Shown here: piece after piece, positions 1 to 8,185 of the stretch
Layout: each line of letters begins with the position of its first letter
Numbering within the stretch: the stretch's first letter is position 1
Origin: CAYWPG01 sp964460035
Lineage (GTDB): Bacteria; Pseudomonadota; Gammaproteobacteria; Nitrococcales; AK92
NCBI GenBank assembly: GCA_964460035.1
Contig: CAYWPG010000016.1
Coordinates: 8,465 to 72,464 of the forward strand
Direction of reading: 5' to 3'
DNA length: 64,000 nucleotides
Notes under the pieces: generated by a model
Told to the model about the DNA's origin: nothing
The model's database searches: none
What the model saw: the letters and a program-made list of their open reading frames with translations, nothing else
Made by a program: the position numbers and the translations under genes

Positions 1-135
1 TCATCTCGACGCGGCTTGCGCTGGCCTCCGAAAGGGTGCCCGCGCTGATGGGGGCGGGCTACGGCCAGAGCGGGAGCGGTCGCGCACTCTGGCCAGAAAC
101 GACGAGAGGCCGCAAAGGGCGGCCTCTCGTGGATT
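1..135. other. gap without a supported gene
   Basis: No open frame here has a start, a ribosome site and recognisable protein content; the frames that stay open simply run through the neighbouring tRNA. The stretch holds two inverted repeats: an 8-bp one with arms at 63-70 and 87-94, and the 11-bp hairpin listed separately. Confidence 0.6.
103..129 (-). terminator. hairpin after tRNA-Ala
   Basis: A perfect 11-bp inverted repeat (arms 103-113 and 119-129, 5-base loop) lies just downstream of the minus-strand tRNA-Ala. On that strand it is followed by a short T-rich stretch (TCGTTTCT), so it probably ends the tRNA transcript. Confidence 0.6.
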
Positions 136-211
<76 letters not shown>

Positions 212-413
212 ATGGGCAACGTAATTTATCATCCTTGGCGAATAAGAGCTAGAGGTAGGCGACCAGATTTTTATGTGGCGGGGTCGGGGCGCCGTGCAAC
301 GTCCGACGCCAGCTACACTAGCAATGTGGCTGCCGTTGGCAGCAGGCATGGCGACCAGTATTCTAACGCTTCCGATGCCAGTCCATATCGCCCCCGACGC
401 GGAGAGCAGGAGC

Positions 414-1685
414 ATGTTTCTCGAGCGAAATCCTCGCTTCGTCAGCCGTCTCACCCGGGACACCTTGGCCCTGATCATGGCCGGTGGGCGAGGGGGACGG
501 CTCGCTAACCTGACCGACTGGCGCACTAAGCCGGCGGTGCCGTTCGGCGGCAAGTTCCGCCTAATTGATTTCCCGTTGTCGAACTGCATCAACTCGGGTA
601 TTCGCCGCATAGGCGTGCTTACACAGTACAAGGCGCACTCGCTGATCCAGCATATTCAGCGCGGCTGGGGGTTCCTGCGCGGCGAGTTCGGCGAGTTCGT
701 GGAGCTGATGCCGGCTCAGCAACGGCTGGACAAGCCGATCTGGTACGCGGGTACGGCCGATGCCGTGTATCAGAACATAGACATCATCAAGGCGCATAAC
801 CCCAGCTACGTGCTGATCCTGGCTGGCGATCACGTCTACAAGATGGACTACGGCACCATCATCGCTCGCCACGTGGAGACCGGTGCCGATATGACGGTTG
901 GCTGCGTGGAAATGCCGCGCGAGCGGGCGCGGGCGTTCGGGGTGATGACGGTGGATGCCGATGGGCGCGTGCTGCGCTTTACCGAAAAGCCCGCGGACCC
1001 CGAGCCCATCCCTGGGCGGCCAGATCATGCGCTGGCATCCATGGGCATTTACGTGTTCAACCGTGAGTATCTGTTTCGGAAGCTGCGCGAGGACGCCGAG
1101 AATCTGGAGTCGGCGCGTGATTTCGGTCGCGACATCATTCCCTCCGCAATCGCCACTGACAAGGTCATGGCTTATCCGTTCAGCGATCCACGCTCGGGGC
1201 GGCAGCCTTACTGGCGTGACGTCGGGACGGTGGATGCCTTCTACGAGGCTAATCAGGAGCTGATCGGCGAAGCGCCCGAGCTGGATATCTACGACGAGGA
1301 GTGGCCGATCTGGACTTACCAGGCGCAGCTGCCGCCGGCCAAATTCATTTATGACGATGCCGATATGTGCGGCATGGCGGTGAACTCCATGGTCTCCGGC
1401 GGCGACATCATCGCCGGCGCCGTGGTGCGGCACTCGCTGCTGTTCTCTCAGGTGGTGGTCAATCCGCGCGCACTGGTGGAGCATTCGGTGATTCTGCCCG
1501 ACGTGGTCGTGGGCGAAGGCTGTCGCATCCGGCGGGCTGTTATCGACGAGGGTTGCCGGATTCCGCCGGGCATGGTGATAGGGGAAGACCCGGAGGAGGA
1601 TCGTCGGCGCTTCTTTGTCTCACCCAAGGGTGTGGTGCTGGTGACGACGGAAATGCTGGGGCAGGAAGTCACGCACGTGCGTTAG
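414..1685 (+). CDS. glgC: glucose-1-phosphate adenylyltransferase
   Basis: Makes ADP-glucose from glucose-1-phosphate and ATP, the committed step of bacterial glycogen synthesis, in the cytosol. The 423-residue protein matches the family length (E. coli about 431). Visible motifs are the nucleotide-binding AGGRG near residue 24, KPAVPFGGKFR, NCINSGIRR, GTADAVYQN, the catalytic loop ILAGDHVYKMDY, FGVM, and PYWRDVGT; the C-terminal third is the left-handed beta-helix ending VIGEDPEEDRRRF. The frame is open to an ATG at 273, but the ATG at 414 (MFLERNP) follows a GGAGAGCAGGAG purine run and agrees with the family. No glgA or glgB is nearby, so it is a solitary copy. A strong hairpin follows. Confidence 0.95.
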   Translation: MFLERNPRFVSRLTRDTLALIMAGGRGGRLANLTDWRTKPAVPFGGKFRLIDFPLSNCINSGIRRIGVLTQYKAHSLIQHIQRGWGFLRGEFGEFVELMPAQQRLDKPIWYAGTADAVYQNIDIIKAHNPSYVLILAGDHVYKMDYGTIIARHVETGADMTVGCVEMPRERARAFGVMTVDADGRVLRFTEKPADPEPIPGRPDHALASMGIYVFNREYLFRKLREDAENLESARDFGRDIIPSAIATDKVMAYPFSDPRSGRQPYWRDVGTVDAFYEANQELIGEAPELDIYDEEWPIWTYQAQLPPAKFIYDDADMCGMAVNSMVSGGDIIAGAVVRHSLLFSQVVVNPRALVEHSVILPDVVVGEGCRIRRAVIDEGCRIPPGMVIGEDPEEDRRRFFVSPKGVVLVTTEMLGQEVTHVR

Positions 1686-1734
1686 CCGGCGCTCTCGTCG
1701 CGGCCAAGGCTGCCATCGGTTTGCTTCAAAAGAG

Positions 1735-1760
1735 AACGGCCGCCTTTGAAGGCGGCCGTT
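1735..1760. terminator. bidirectional terminator between glgC and TRAP operon
   Basis: A perfect 10-bp stem (1735-1744 with 1751-1760, loop TTTGAA) sits between the convergent glgC and TRAP genes. T-rich bases follow on both strands (TTTGT on plus, CTCTTTTG on minus), so it can serve both transcripts. Confidence 0.8.
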
Positions 1761-1847
1761 TGTATTGGCCTATCGCTCTAGTCGCCGCTTACCCCGCGAG
1801 GCAAGGCGCCGGCATCTACTTTGAGCGCCCCTTTTGCCGGCATCCCA

Positions 1848-3161
1848 TCAAGCGAACAGGAGGTTCGGCAGCCAAATGGCGATGGCCGGGAAGAGCATGA
1901 TCAGCACGAGTCCGACCAGTTCCACCAGAGTGTAGGGAATTACCGAGCGGTAGATGTCGCCCATGGTGATATCCGGCGGCACGATCCCCTTCAGATAGAA
2001 CAGGTTAAAGCCAAACGGCGGCGTCTGGTAACCGATTTCCATCATGATGATGAACAGGATGCCGAACCAGATCGGGTCGAACCCGTAGGCGGTGACGATC
2101 GGCACGAACACCGGCAGCGTGATCAGCATGATCCCCACCGGATCGAGCACCATCCCCAGGAAGAAGAGGATGAGCATCATTATGATAAGGGTCCCCCAGG
2201 CGCCGCCGGGCAGCCCGGTCATCAGGTCGGTGATCAGCGCCTGCGCGCCCATGGACTGGTAGGCCGAGCTGAAGGCATGGGCGGCGAACAGAATCCACAT
2301 GATCATGCCGGTGAGCTTGAAGGTGCGCACGGCCGAATCCATGATGATCTCCCAGCTCAAACGGCGGTAGATCAGCGCCGAGACCAGCGAGCCGAGCACG
2401 CCCAGGGCTGCCGCCTCGGTGGGTGTGGCGATGCCGGCCATGATAGAGCCGAGCACCATCAGCACGATCACCATCGGCAGTAGCACCGCACGCAGCGCGA
2501 CGAAACGCTCGGTCCAGCCGCCGCGCTCCTCTACTGGCAGTGCCGGGGCCAGATGCGGCTGAAAATAGGCGCGTACGCCGATGTAGATTGACACCAGCAC
2601 CAGCAGCAACAACCCCGGCACGATGCCGGCGGCGAACAGTTTGCCTACCGATACGCCTGTGATCAGCGAGTACAGGATCATGATGATGCTGGGCGGGATC
2701 AGCACGCCCCACCCCCCGCCGCAGGCAATGCAACCTACCGCCAGCTCCTTGTCGTAGTTGCGCTCGAGCATGGCCGGCAGGGCGATGGTGCCCATGCTGA
2801 CCACCGCCGCGCCGCTGATGCCGCACATGGCCGCAAACATCGCGCAGATCCCGGCAGTACCGATGGCCAGCCCCCCGCGCACCCCGGCCCACCATAGGTG
2901 CATCATTCGGTACAGATCGCGAGCCACGCCGGTGCGCTCGAGGATCATGGCCATGAAGATGAACAGAGGGATGGCGACCAGGATGAAGTTGTTCATGCTG
3001 CCCCACATCTGCGAGACAAGCATGTAGAAGGCGTGTGATCCCCAGGTGAAGTACAAAAAGATAATCGACACACCGCCCAGCACGAACGTCAGCGGTAGCC
3101 CCAGCACTAAGAAAAGGAGCAGCGACCCGAAGAACAGTAGGGTGATTAGTTCTATGCTCAT
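1848..3161 (-). CDS. TRAP transporter large permease (DctM-like)
   Basis: Large membrane subunit of a tripartite ATP-independent periplasmic transporter, which imports organic acids using the sodium gradient. The 437 residues are almost entirely hydrophobic helices (about 11-12), with family features such as GGGWGVLIPPSI in the first half and TPTEAAALGVLG after the midpoint. The start at 3161 (MSIELITLL) overlaps the stop of the small permease gene by 4 bases (ATGA), which points to translational coupling; an upstream in-frame ATG at 3218 would intrude into dctQ. Substrate cannot be told from the permease alone. Confidence 0.93.
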   Translation of the reverse strand: MSIELITLLFFGSLLLFLVLGLPLTFVLGGVSIIFLYFTWGSHAFYMLVSQMWGSMNNFILVAIPLFIFMAMILERTGVARDLYRMMHLWWAGVRGGLAIGTAGICAMFAAMCGISGAAVVSMGTIALPAMLERNYDKELAVGCIACGGGWGVLIPPSIIMILYSLITGVSVGKLFAAGIVPGLLLLVLVSIYIGVRAYFQPHLAPALPVEERGGWTERFVALRAVLLPMVIVLMVLGSIMAGIATPTEAAALGVLGSLVSALIYRRLSWEIIMDSAVRTFKLTGMIMWILFAAHAFSSAYQSMGAQALITDLMTGLPGGAWGTLIIMMLILFFLGMVLDPVGIMLITLPVFVPIVTAYGFDPIWFGILFIIMMEIGYQTPPFGFNLFYLKGIVPPDITMGDIYRSVIPYTLVELVGLVLIMLFPAIAIWLPNLLFA

Positions 3162-3706
3162 AGCGAATCTCCGGGCCCTTGGTTGGCGACTTCGTCCATG
3201 GGCACGTCTATCCCGCACAGGACCAGTATGTCGCGAATGAGCTTAACCAGCCCTTGCAACAGTAGCAGGAAGGCGCCGATGGGAATGGCCAGCTTCACGG
3301 GCCAGATCGGCGGATTCCATGCCGACATCGAGCGCTCCCAATAGCTGATCGACTCCAGCGCGAAGGATGTGCCGAAGTACACCAGGGCACCTACGAAAAT
3401 GAAGAACATGAATGAAGTGCAGACATCGACTGCGGCCTTTGTACGCGGAGAGAAGCGCGAGTACACGAGATCGACGTTGACATGGCCGTGATGGGCCATG
3501 ACGTAGCCACCGGCGAGTACGCCGTAAACGCCGAACAGCAGTTGCCCGAGTTCACCGGTCCATACGACTGGCGCTCCCCAGGCATAGCGGAAGAAAACCT
3601 CGGCAAGAAGCAACCCGAACATGACCAGTACGAGCAAGGCCACTGCCCGGCCCAGCCAGTCGTTCAGGCGCGTGATGCCGCGCATGAAAGCGTAGACGGC
3701 TTGCAT
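3158..3706 (-). CDS. TRAP transporter small permease (DctQ-like)
   Basis: Small four-helix membrane subunit that pairs with DctM in TRAP uptake systems. The 182-residue protein has four hydrophobic segments and the family stretch GYVMAHHGHVNVDLVYSRFSP between helices 2 and 3. Two in-frame ATGs lie close together at 3712 and 3706. GGAG abuts the first directly, so the second, with a 6-base gap, is the better start. It sits between the binding-protein gene upstream and the DctM gene, which it overlaps by 4 bases. Confidence 0.92.
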   Translation of the reverse strand: MQAVYAFMRGITRLNDWLGRAVALLVLVMFGLLLAEVFFRYAWGAPVVWTGELGQLLFGVYGVLAGGYVMAHHGHVNVDLVYSRFSPRTKAAVDVCTSFMFFIFVGALVYFGTSFALESISYWERSMSAWNPPIWPVKLAIPIGAFLLLLQGLVKLIRDILVLCGIDVPMDEVANQGPGDSL

Positions 3707-3782
3707 GATCATCTCCAGAGAGAGCTGGATTCGCGCGGAATGCGAAACCCGGTCCGGCTAGGGCCGGACCGGGCGGAAGGGA

Positions 3783-4832
3783 TTAGAGGTAGCCGAGCTG
3801 GCCCAGGAACTCCTTGAGCATCTCGACGGCCTTCTCGGCTTCCGGGCTCTTGCGCGCTTCAGCTTCCCATTGCTTGACGGCTACAGCGGACAGATGCTGC
3901 AGCACTTCGGGCGGGAGCTGGTTGATCTGCACGTTGTGCTCGCGCTGGGCGCGAGCCAGGGTGACGGTTTCCTTGAACTGATAAGCGTTGGTGCGCTGCC
4001 AGAAGTTCTCGTTGAGCGTGTCGATCACCGTTTTGCGGATGTCGGCCGGCAGTGCGTCCAGCGCCCGCTGGTTGATCACCCAGGCGTCGGTGCCGGCAAT
4101 GTTGAGCGGCGGCAGCACGTGGTGCTTGGCGACCTCGTACAGGCTCATGCTCATAGCTCCCTGAGCCGCACCCCAGTGGGCGGCATCCACCACGCCTTGC
4201 GAGAGGGCGGGATAGAGCTCCGGTCCGGCGATCATGGAGGCGGCGGCGCCGGCCTGGGTCAGGAACACCTGCAGCGCGCCCGAGGAGCGGACCTTCAGAC
4301 GGCGGAAGTCGTCCACGGACGTGATCGCGCGGCGCGACACCATTTCGGTCGGGTAGACCTTATCGGTGGCGTAATAGACGCCGTGCTTGGCCACTTCCTC
4401 GCGCAGCATCTGCTCGAAACCGAGATGCATATGGAAGTACGCGGCTTCCCAGGTGTTGCGGAAGGCGAACGGCAGTCCGGAGGCGATACCGGCCAGGCTG
4501 ACGCGATTCATAATGTAGGCGGGCGAAATCGTGCCCATCTGAATCACGCCCCGGCTTACCGCCGGAAAGATCTCGGTGGCGGGGAACAGCGACCCTGCCT
4601 CATGAAGCTCCAGTACCAGACGGCCGTCCGTCCGTTCGGCCAGCGTGTCGCGCAAACGGACAAGACTGTCGGTGTAGGAGCTGCTGGCGCCGGGCCAGTG
4701 CGATTGCACCCGCCAGCGGATGACCTCTTTATCGCCCTGGGCCAATACCTGTGCCGGAAACAGAACAGCGGCGGCGAGGGCCGCGACCGACACCCCGGCA
4801 GCGAGTTTGCGAACTAGGGAATATAGCCTCAT
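3783..4832 (-). CDS. TRAP transporter substrate-binding protein (DctP-like)
   Basis: Periplasmic solute receptor of the TRAP system and first gene of its operon. The 349-residue protein begins with a signal peptide (basic start MRLYSLVRK, hydrophobic core, likely cut after VLAQG). The mature part has the DctP fold pattern, including FRRLKVRSSGALQVFL, where the arginine is the conserved carboxylate ligand of the family, and GVVDAAHWGAAQG. The start at 4832 has GAGGAGAG just upstream; the frame extends to 4883 but without a ribosome site. Ligand is probably a carboxylate such as a keto acid, but this is inference. An inverted repeat 33 bases upstream may be its operator. Confidence 0.92.
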   Translation of the reverse strand: MRLYSLVRKLAAGVSVAALAAAVLFPAQVLAQGDKEVIRWRVQSHWPGASSSYTDSLVRLRDTLAERTDGRLVLELHEAGSLFPATEIFPAVSRGVIQMGTISPAYIMNRVSLAGIASGLPFAFRNTWEAAYFHMHLGFEQMLREEVAKHGVYYATDKVYPTEMVSRRAITSVDDFRRLKVRSSGALQVFLTQAGAAASMIAGPELYPALSQGVVDAAHWGAAQGAMSMSLYEVAKHHVLPPLNIAGTDAWVINQRALDALPADIRKTVIDTLNENFWQRTNAYQFKETVTLARAQREHNVQINQLPPEVLQHLSAVAVKQWEAEARKSPEAEKAVEMLKEFLGQLGYL

Positions 4833-5380
4833 GAAGCTCTCCTCGATGGCATACGCCAGTTGTCTTAGTTGTGATAAGCACACTAAATCGAGATCCGCCC
4901 TGCACAGTGTTTGACGGCAGACGCATCGTGCGTCCTAGGCGATGCGTTGCGCATCGAAGAATCCATGCAGAGCCTGGTCATCGTGCGTTCATGGACGATA
5001 GCCTCCGGGCAGCGTGTCACCCGGCGACAATCCCAGCTTACCGCGAAACTTCGGTGAACGGTATGCTTATCTCGCAGAACGGTTTCTGGTTTCGCATGGC
5101 GGAACTGGGTGTGGCCATGAATCCATGGGCGAGCATGACATGGGAGAGGGAGCGCCCGCTTGGCTTTTCGTTGTGGACACACACGCTTATAGGCGCCAAT
5201 CGTTGACTGGCCGCATCGCTCTACCTGACGCGATTATGGCAGGTTGCCGCTATAGCGGCAGGCGCTGCGCAGGCCAAGAAGGCTACGCAGTTCGCACGCG
5301 CATGGCTGTCTAAAGGAGATAGCGTTGAGTCCCGGGCCGATCGATGTCGGTGAGTACGTCGGCCCGGTTGCTGGGAAATA
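4833..5380. other. gap between TRAP operon and tRNA-Leu
   Basis: No convincing gene in about 550 bases. Notable elements are the inverted repeat at 4865-4886 (listed), a perfect 16-bp palindrome TGCCGCTATAGCGGCA at 5245-5260, and a 9-bp stem at 5332-5340/5359-5367 downstream of the minus-strand tRNA-Leu, which could help end that transcript but lacks a T tract. Confidence 0.5.
4865..4886. promoter_or_regulatory. candidate operator of the TRAP operon
   Basis: TTAGTTGTG (4865-4873), a 5-base spacer and CACACTAA (4879-4886) form an inverted repeat that is perfect apart from one extra T. It lies 33-54 bases upstream of the binding-protein start, where a repressor or activator (for example of the GntR type) would act. 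The regulator is not identified. Confidence 0.4.
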
Positions 5381-5467
5381 TGGTGCCGGGAGCGAGAATC
5401 GAACTCGCACTCCCTCGCGGGAACCGGATTTTGAGTCCGGCGCGTCTACCAGTTCCGCCACCCCGGC
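5381..5467 (-). tRNA. tRNA-Leu (anticodon CAA)
   Basis: The minus strand gives an 87-base class II tRNA: acceptor GCCGGGG paired with TCCCGGC, an anticodon stem CCGGA/TCCGG with loop CTCAAAA (anticodon CAA, reading TTG leucine codons), a long variable arm, a T arm with loop TTCGATT and an encoded CCA. The long variable arm is as expected for leucine. Confidence 0.95.
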
Positions 5468-5539
5468 ATGAGTGGTTTGCGAGTATACGGCAGAATCGCG
5501 TTACGGCAAAGCGTAAACCTCGCGCCTGCAGAGCGATCT

Positions 5540-5548
5540 TGTTACTAT
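5540..5548 (+). promoter_or_regulatory. possible extended -10 promoter for leaderless queA
   Basis: TGTTACTAT fits an extended -10 element (TGn followed by TANNAT), ending 8 bases before the queA ATG. A start of transcription 7-8 bases later would fall on or next to the ATG. No ribosome site is visible before queA, and there is no -35 match at the usual spacing. Confidence 0.35.
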
Positions 5549-5556
5549 GCCGCGCC

Positions 5557-6612
5557 ATGCAACGCGCCGACTTTCACTTCGATCTGCCACCGGAGTTGAT
5601 CGCCAATCAACCGCTGCCACAGCGCAGCGCCAGCCGTCTGTTGGTGCTCGACGGCGGTAGCGGAAGTATCGAGGATCGCTCCTTTGTCGATCTGATCGAG
5701 CTGTTGCGCCCGCAAGATCTGCTGGTGTTCAACGACACGCGGGTAATTCCGGCTCGGCTGTATGGGCGCAAGGAGAGCGGTGGGCGCGTTGAGGTGTTGG
5801 TCGAACGGGTGTTGGACGAGCGGCGGGCGCTAGCGCATGTGCGTGCGAGCAAGGCTCCCAAACCGGGAGCGCGGTTGCTGCTCGAGGGCGGAGAGGCTGT
5901 GGTGCTGGCCCGCGAGGACGAGTACTTTCTGCTCGAATTCCCAGGGGAGACGGCACTACTGGAGCGGCTGGAGCGATATGGCCACGTGCCTTTGCCGCCT
6001 TATATCAAGCGCGCCGATGCGGCGCTCGACCGCGAGCGATACCAGACGGTGTTCGCACGGCGGCCGGGCGCCATCGCTGCCCCTACTGCCGGACTGCATT
6101 TCGACCGCGAGCTCCTGCAGCGTATCGCCGCTAAGGGCATAGAACAGGCATACGTCACCTTGCATGTGGGAGCCGGCACCTTTCTGCCCATGCGCGTCGA
6201 GCGCATAGAAGAGCATCGCATGCATCGGGAGTATGTGGAGGTCGACGCCGAAGTCTGCGCGCGCATTGTCGCAGCCCGTGCGCGCGGCGGCCGGGTAGTG
6301 GCGGTCGGTACGACGGTGGTACGAGCGCTGGAGACCGCCGCTCAGGGCGGCGAGCTCGCGCCGTTTCGCGGCGAAACCGATATTTTCATTTACCCCGGCT
6401 ACCGTTTCCGCGCGGTAGATGCCTTGATTACCAACTTTCACCTGCCGGAGTCGACCCTGCTAATGCTGGTCAGCGCCTTTGGCGGCTACGAGCAGACCTT
6501 GCGGGCCTACAGGCATGCGGTTGCCCAGCGCTATCGCTTCTTCAGCTATGGCGATGCCATGTTCGTCCATCCGCAGCCTGCAGCTACGCTGGAGAGGGGC
6601 CATGCAGTTTGA
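5557..6612 (+). CDS. queA: tRNA preQ1(34) S-adenosylmethionine ribosyltransferase-isomerase
   Basis: Adds the epoxycyclopentanediol ring to preQ1 in tRNA, using S-adenosylmethionine as ribosyl donor, to give epoxyqueuosine. The 351-residue protein matches family length and shows FDLPPELIA at the start, then LVFNDTRVIPARLYG, YGHVPLPPYI, APTAGLHFD, HVGAGTF, VVAVGTTVVRALE and ITNFHLPESTLLMLV. The frame stays open back to 5344 through the antisense of tRNA-Leu, but the family start is the ATG at 5557. There is no Shine-Dalgarno match, so it may be translated from a leaderless message. Its last 11 bases overlap tgt, the next enzyme acting on the same nucleoside. Confidence 0.95.
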   Translation: MQRADFHFDLPPELIANQPLPQRSASRLLVLDGGSGSIEDRSFVDLIELLRPQDLLVFNDTRVIPARLYGRKESGGRVEVLVERVLDERRALAHVRASKAPKPGARLLLEGGEAVVLAREDEYFLLEFPGETALLERLERYGHVPLPPYIKRADAALDRERYQTVFARRPGAIAAPTAGLHFDRELLQRIAAKGIEQAYVTLHVGAGTFLPMRVERIEEHRMHREYVEVDAEVCARIVAARARGGRVVAVGTTVVRALETAAQGGELAPFRGETDIFIYPGYRFRAVDALITNFHLPESTLLMLVSAFGGYEQTLRAYRHAVAQRYRFFSYGDAMFVHPQPAATLERGHAV

Positions 6613-7711
6613 GTTGTTGCGCCAAGAGGGATATGCCCGTCGCGGACGGTTGCGCTTTGCGCGCGGGGTGGTGGAAACGCCTGTTTTCATGCCGGTGGGA
6701 ACCTATGGCACGGTCAAGGCGATGACTCCGGAAGAGCTGCGTGAGCTCGGTGCGCAGATCATTCTGGGCAATACCTTCCATCTGATGCTGCGCCCCGGGA
6801 CGGAGATCATCCGCGCCCATGGCGACCTGCACGACTTCATGAATTGGCAGGGGCCCATTCTTACCGACTCGGGCGGCTTTCAGGTTTTCAGCCTGGGGCA
6901 GATGCGCAAGATCACCGAGGCCGGCGTCCGGTTTCGGGCGCCCACCGACGGCTCGGAGGTGTTCCTCGGACCGGAGGAGTCGATGGCGGTGCAGCGCGCG
7001 CTGGGCTCGGACATTGTGATGATCTTCGATGAGTGCACGCCCTATCCGGTGAGCGAACGCGAGGCGCGGCTGTCCATGGAGCTGTCGCTGCGCTGGGCCG
7101 CGCGCAGCAAGGCGGCGCATGGCGATAACCCCGCCGCGTTGTTCGGCATCATTCAGGGCAGCATGTATCCGCAGTTGCGCGCTGAGTCGCTGGCCGGGCT
7201 GATGGAAATCGGATTTGACGGCTATGCCATCGGCGGCTTGTCGGTGGGCGAGCCGGCCGAGGAACGGCTGGCGGTGCTGGATGCCTTGGCGCCACAGCTG
7301 CCAACTGCCCAGCCGCGTTATCTGATGGGCGTCGGCAAGCCGGAGGATATCGTCGAAGCGGTGCTGCGCGGCGTGGACATGTTCGATTGCGTCATCCCCA
7401 CCCGCAACGCGCGTAACGGTTTCCTGTACACCTCGCGCGGAACGCTGCGCATCAGGAATAGCCGCTATGCGAACGACACCCGGCCGGTGGACGAAGAGTG
7501 CGGCTGCTACACCTGCCGCAACTACAGCCGTGCCTACCTGCGGCATTTGGACCGCTGCAAGGAGATACTGGGCGCGCGCCTGAACACGATTCACAATCTT
7601 TACTATTATCAGAGCCTGATGCGTTCCATTCGCGAGGCATTGGAAGCCGGGCGCCTGGAAGCGTTCGTACGCGAGTTTTACGCTCGCCGGGAGGAAGGCG
7701 AGCCGGAGTAG
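6602..7711 (+). CDS. tgt: tRNA-guanine(34) transglycosylase
   Basis: Exchanges guanine-34 for preQ1 in tRNAs with GUN anticodons, the step before QueA. The 369-residue protein has the catalytic loop LTDSGGFQVFSL with the general acid Asp at residue 89, the second aspartate in GVDMFDCVIPTRNAR, the substrate pocket GGLSVGEP, and the zinc site beginning CGCYTCRNYSRAYLRHL. The ATG at 6602 lies inside the queA end and has GGAGAGG 6 bases upstream, a coupled arrangement. An earlier in-frame ATG at 6479 lies well inside queA and is not used. Confidence 0.96.
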   Translation: MQFELLRQEGYARRGRLRFARGVVETPVFMPVGTYGTVKAMTPEELRELGAQIILGNTFHLMLRPGTEIIRAHGDLHDFMNWQGPILTDSGGFQVFSLGQMRKITEAGVRFRAPTDGSEVFLGPEESMAVQRALGSDIVMIFDECTPYPVSEREARLSMELSLRWAARSKAAHGDNPAALFGIIQGSMYPQLRAESLAGLMEIGFDGYAIGGLSVGEPAEERLAVLDALAPQLPTAQPRYLMGVGKPEDIVEAVLRGVDMFDCVIPTRNARNGFLYTSRGTLRIRNSRYANDTRPVDEECGCYTCRNYSRAYLRHLDRCKEILGARLNTIHNLYYYQSLMRSIREALEAGRLEAFVREFYARREEGEPE

Positions 7712-7734
7712 TGTCAGGGCGTTAACCGCAGCTA

Positions 7735-7743
7735 TGACATAAT
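7735..7743 (+). promoter_or_regulatory. possible extended -10 promoter of yajC-secDF
   Basis: TGACATAAT combines a TGn extension with CATAAT, a five-of-six match to the -10 box, in the 95-base gap after tgt. No -35 box is evident. It would give yajC-secD-secF their own start in addition to read-through from queA-tgt. Confidence 0.35.
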
Positions 7744-7806
7744 GGCGCCCTGGCATCAGCGCCCGGGCGCTGTGGTTCTACCACCAAACTACGATGAGGA
7801 ACGACC

Positions 7807-8157
7807 ATGAGCTTTTTCATTTCCAATGCCTATGCCCAAGGCGGTCAGGCGGCCGGTGGCGGCTGGGAGGCCCTGCTGTTTCCCATTTTGCTGATTGTTA
7901 TTTTCTACTTCCTGCTGATCCGCCCGCAGACCAAGCGCGCGAAGGAGCACCGCAAGCTGGTCGAGAACCTGGCCAAGGGCGATGAGGTGGTGACCAACGG
8001 CGGCTTGCTGGGGCGTATTACCGAGGTGGGCGAAACCTTCGCGACGGTGGAGCTTGCCGATGGGGTGGAAGTGAAGCTGCAGAAAACGGCCGTGGCGGCA
8101 GTCATGCCCAAGGGCACCTACAAACAAGCCGATAAGGAAAAGAAGGCGGCCAAGTAA
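7807..8157 (+). CDS. yajC: preprotein translocase accessory subunit YajC
   Basis: Inner-membrane accessory protein that associates with SecDF and SecYEG. The 116-residue protein has one membrane helix (about residues 22-40, LLFPILLIVIFYFLLIRPQ) and the family stretch EHRKLVENLAKGDEVVTNGGLLGRI, ending in a lysine-rich tail. GAGGAACGACC precedes the ATG. It lies in the conserved order tgt-yajC-secD-secF. Confidence 0.95.
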   Translation: MSFFISNAYAQGGQAAGGGWEALLFPILLIVIFYFLLIRPQTKRAKEHRKLVENLAKGDEVVTNGGLLGRITEVGETFATVELADGVEVKLQKTAVAAVMPKGTYKQADKEKKAAK

Positions 8158-8185
8158 GGCGCCTTACCCAGAATAAGGTCTGAAC

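Noticed and set aside
4866..4886. CRP-like site upstream of the TRAP operon
   Set aside because: TGTG and TCACA-like bases are present on the minus strand, but the spacing is too short for the TGTGA-N6-TCACA consensus; only the plain inverted repeat is kept.
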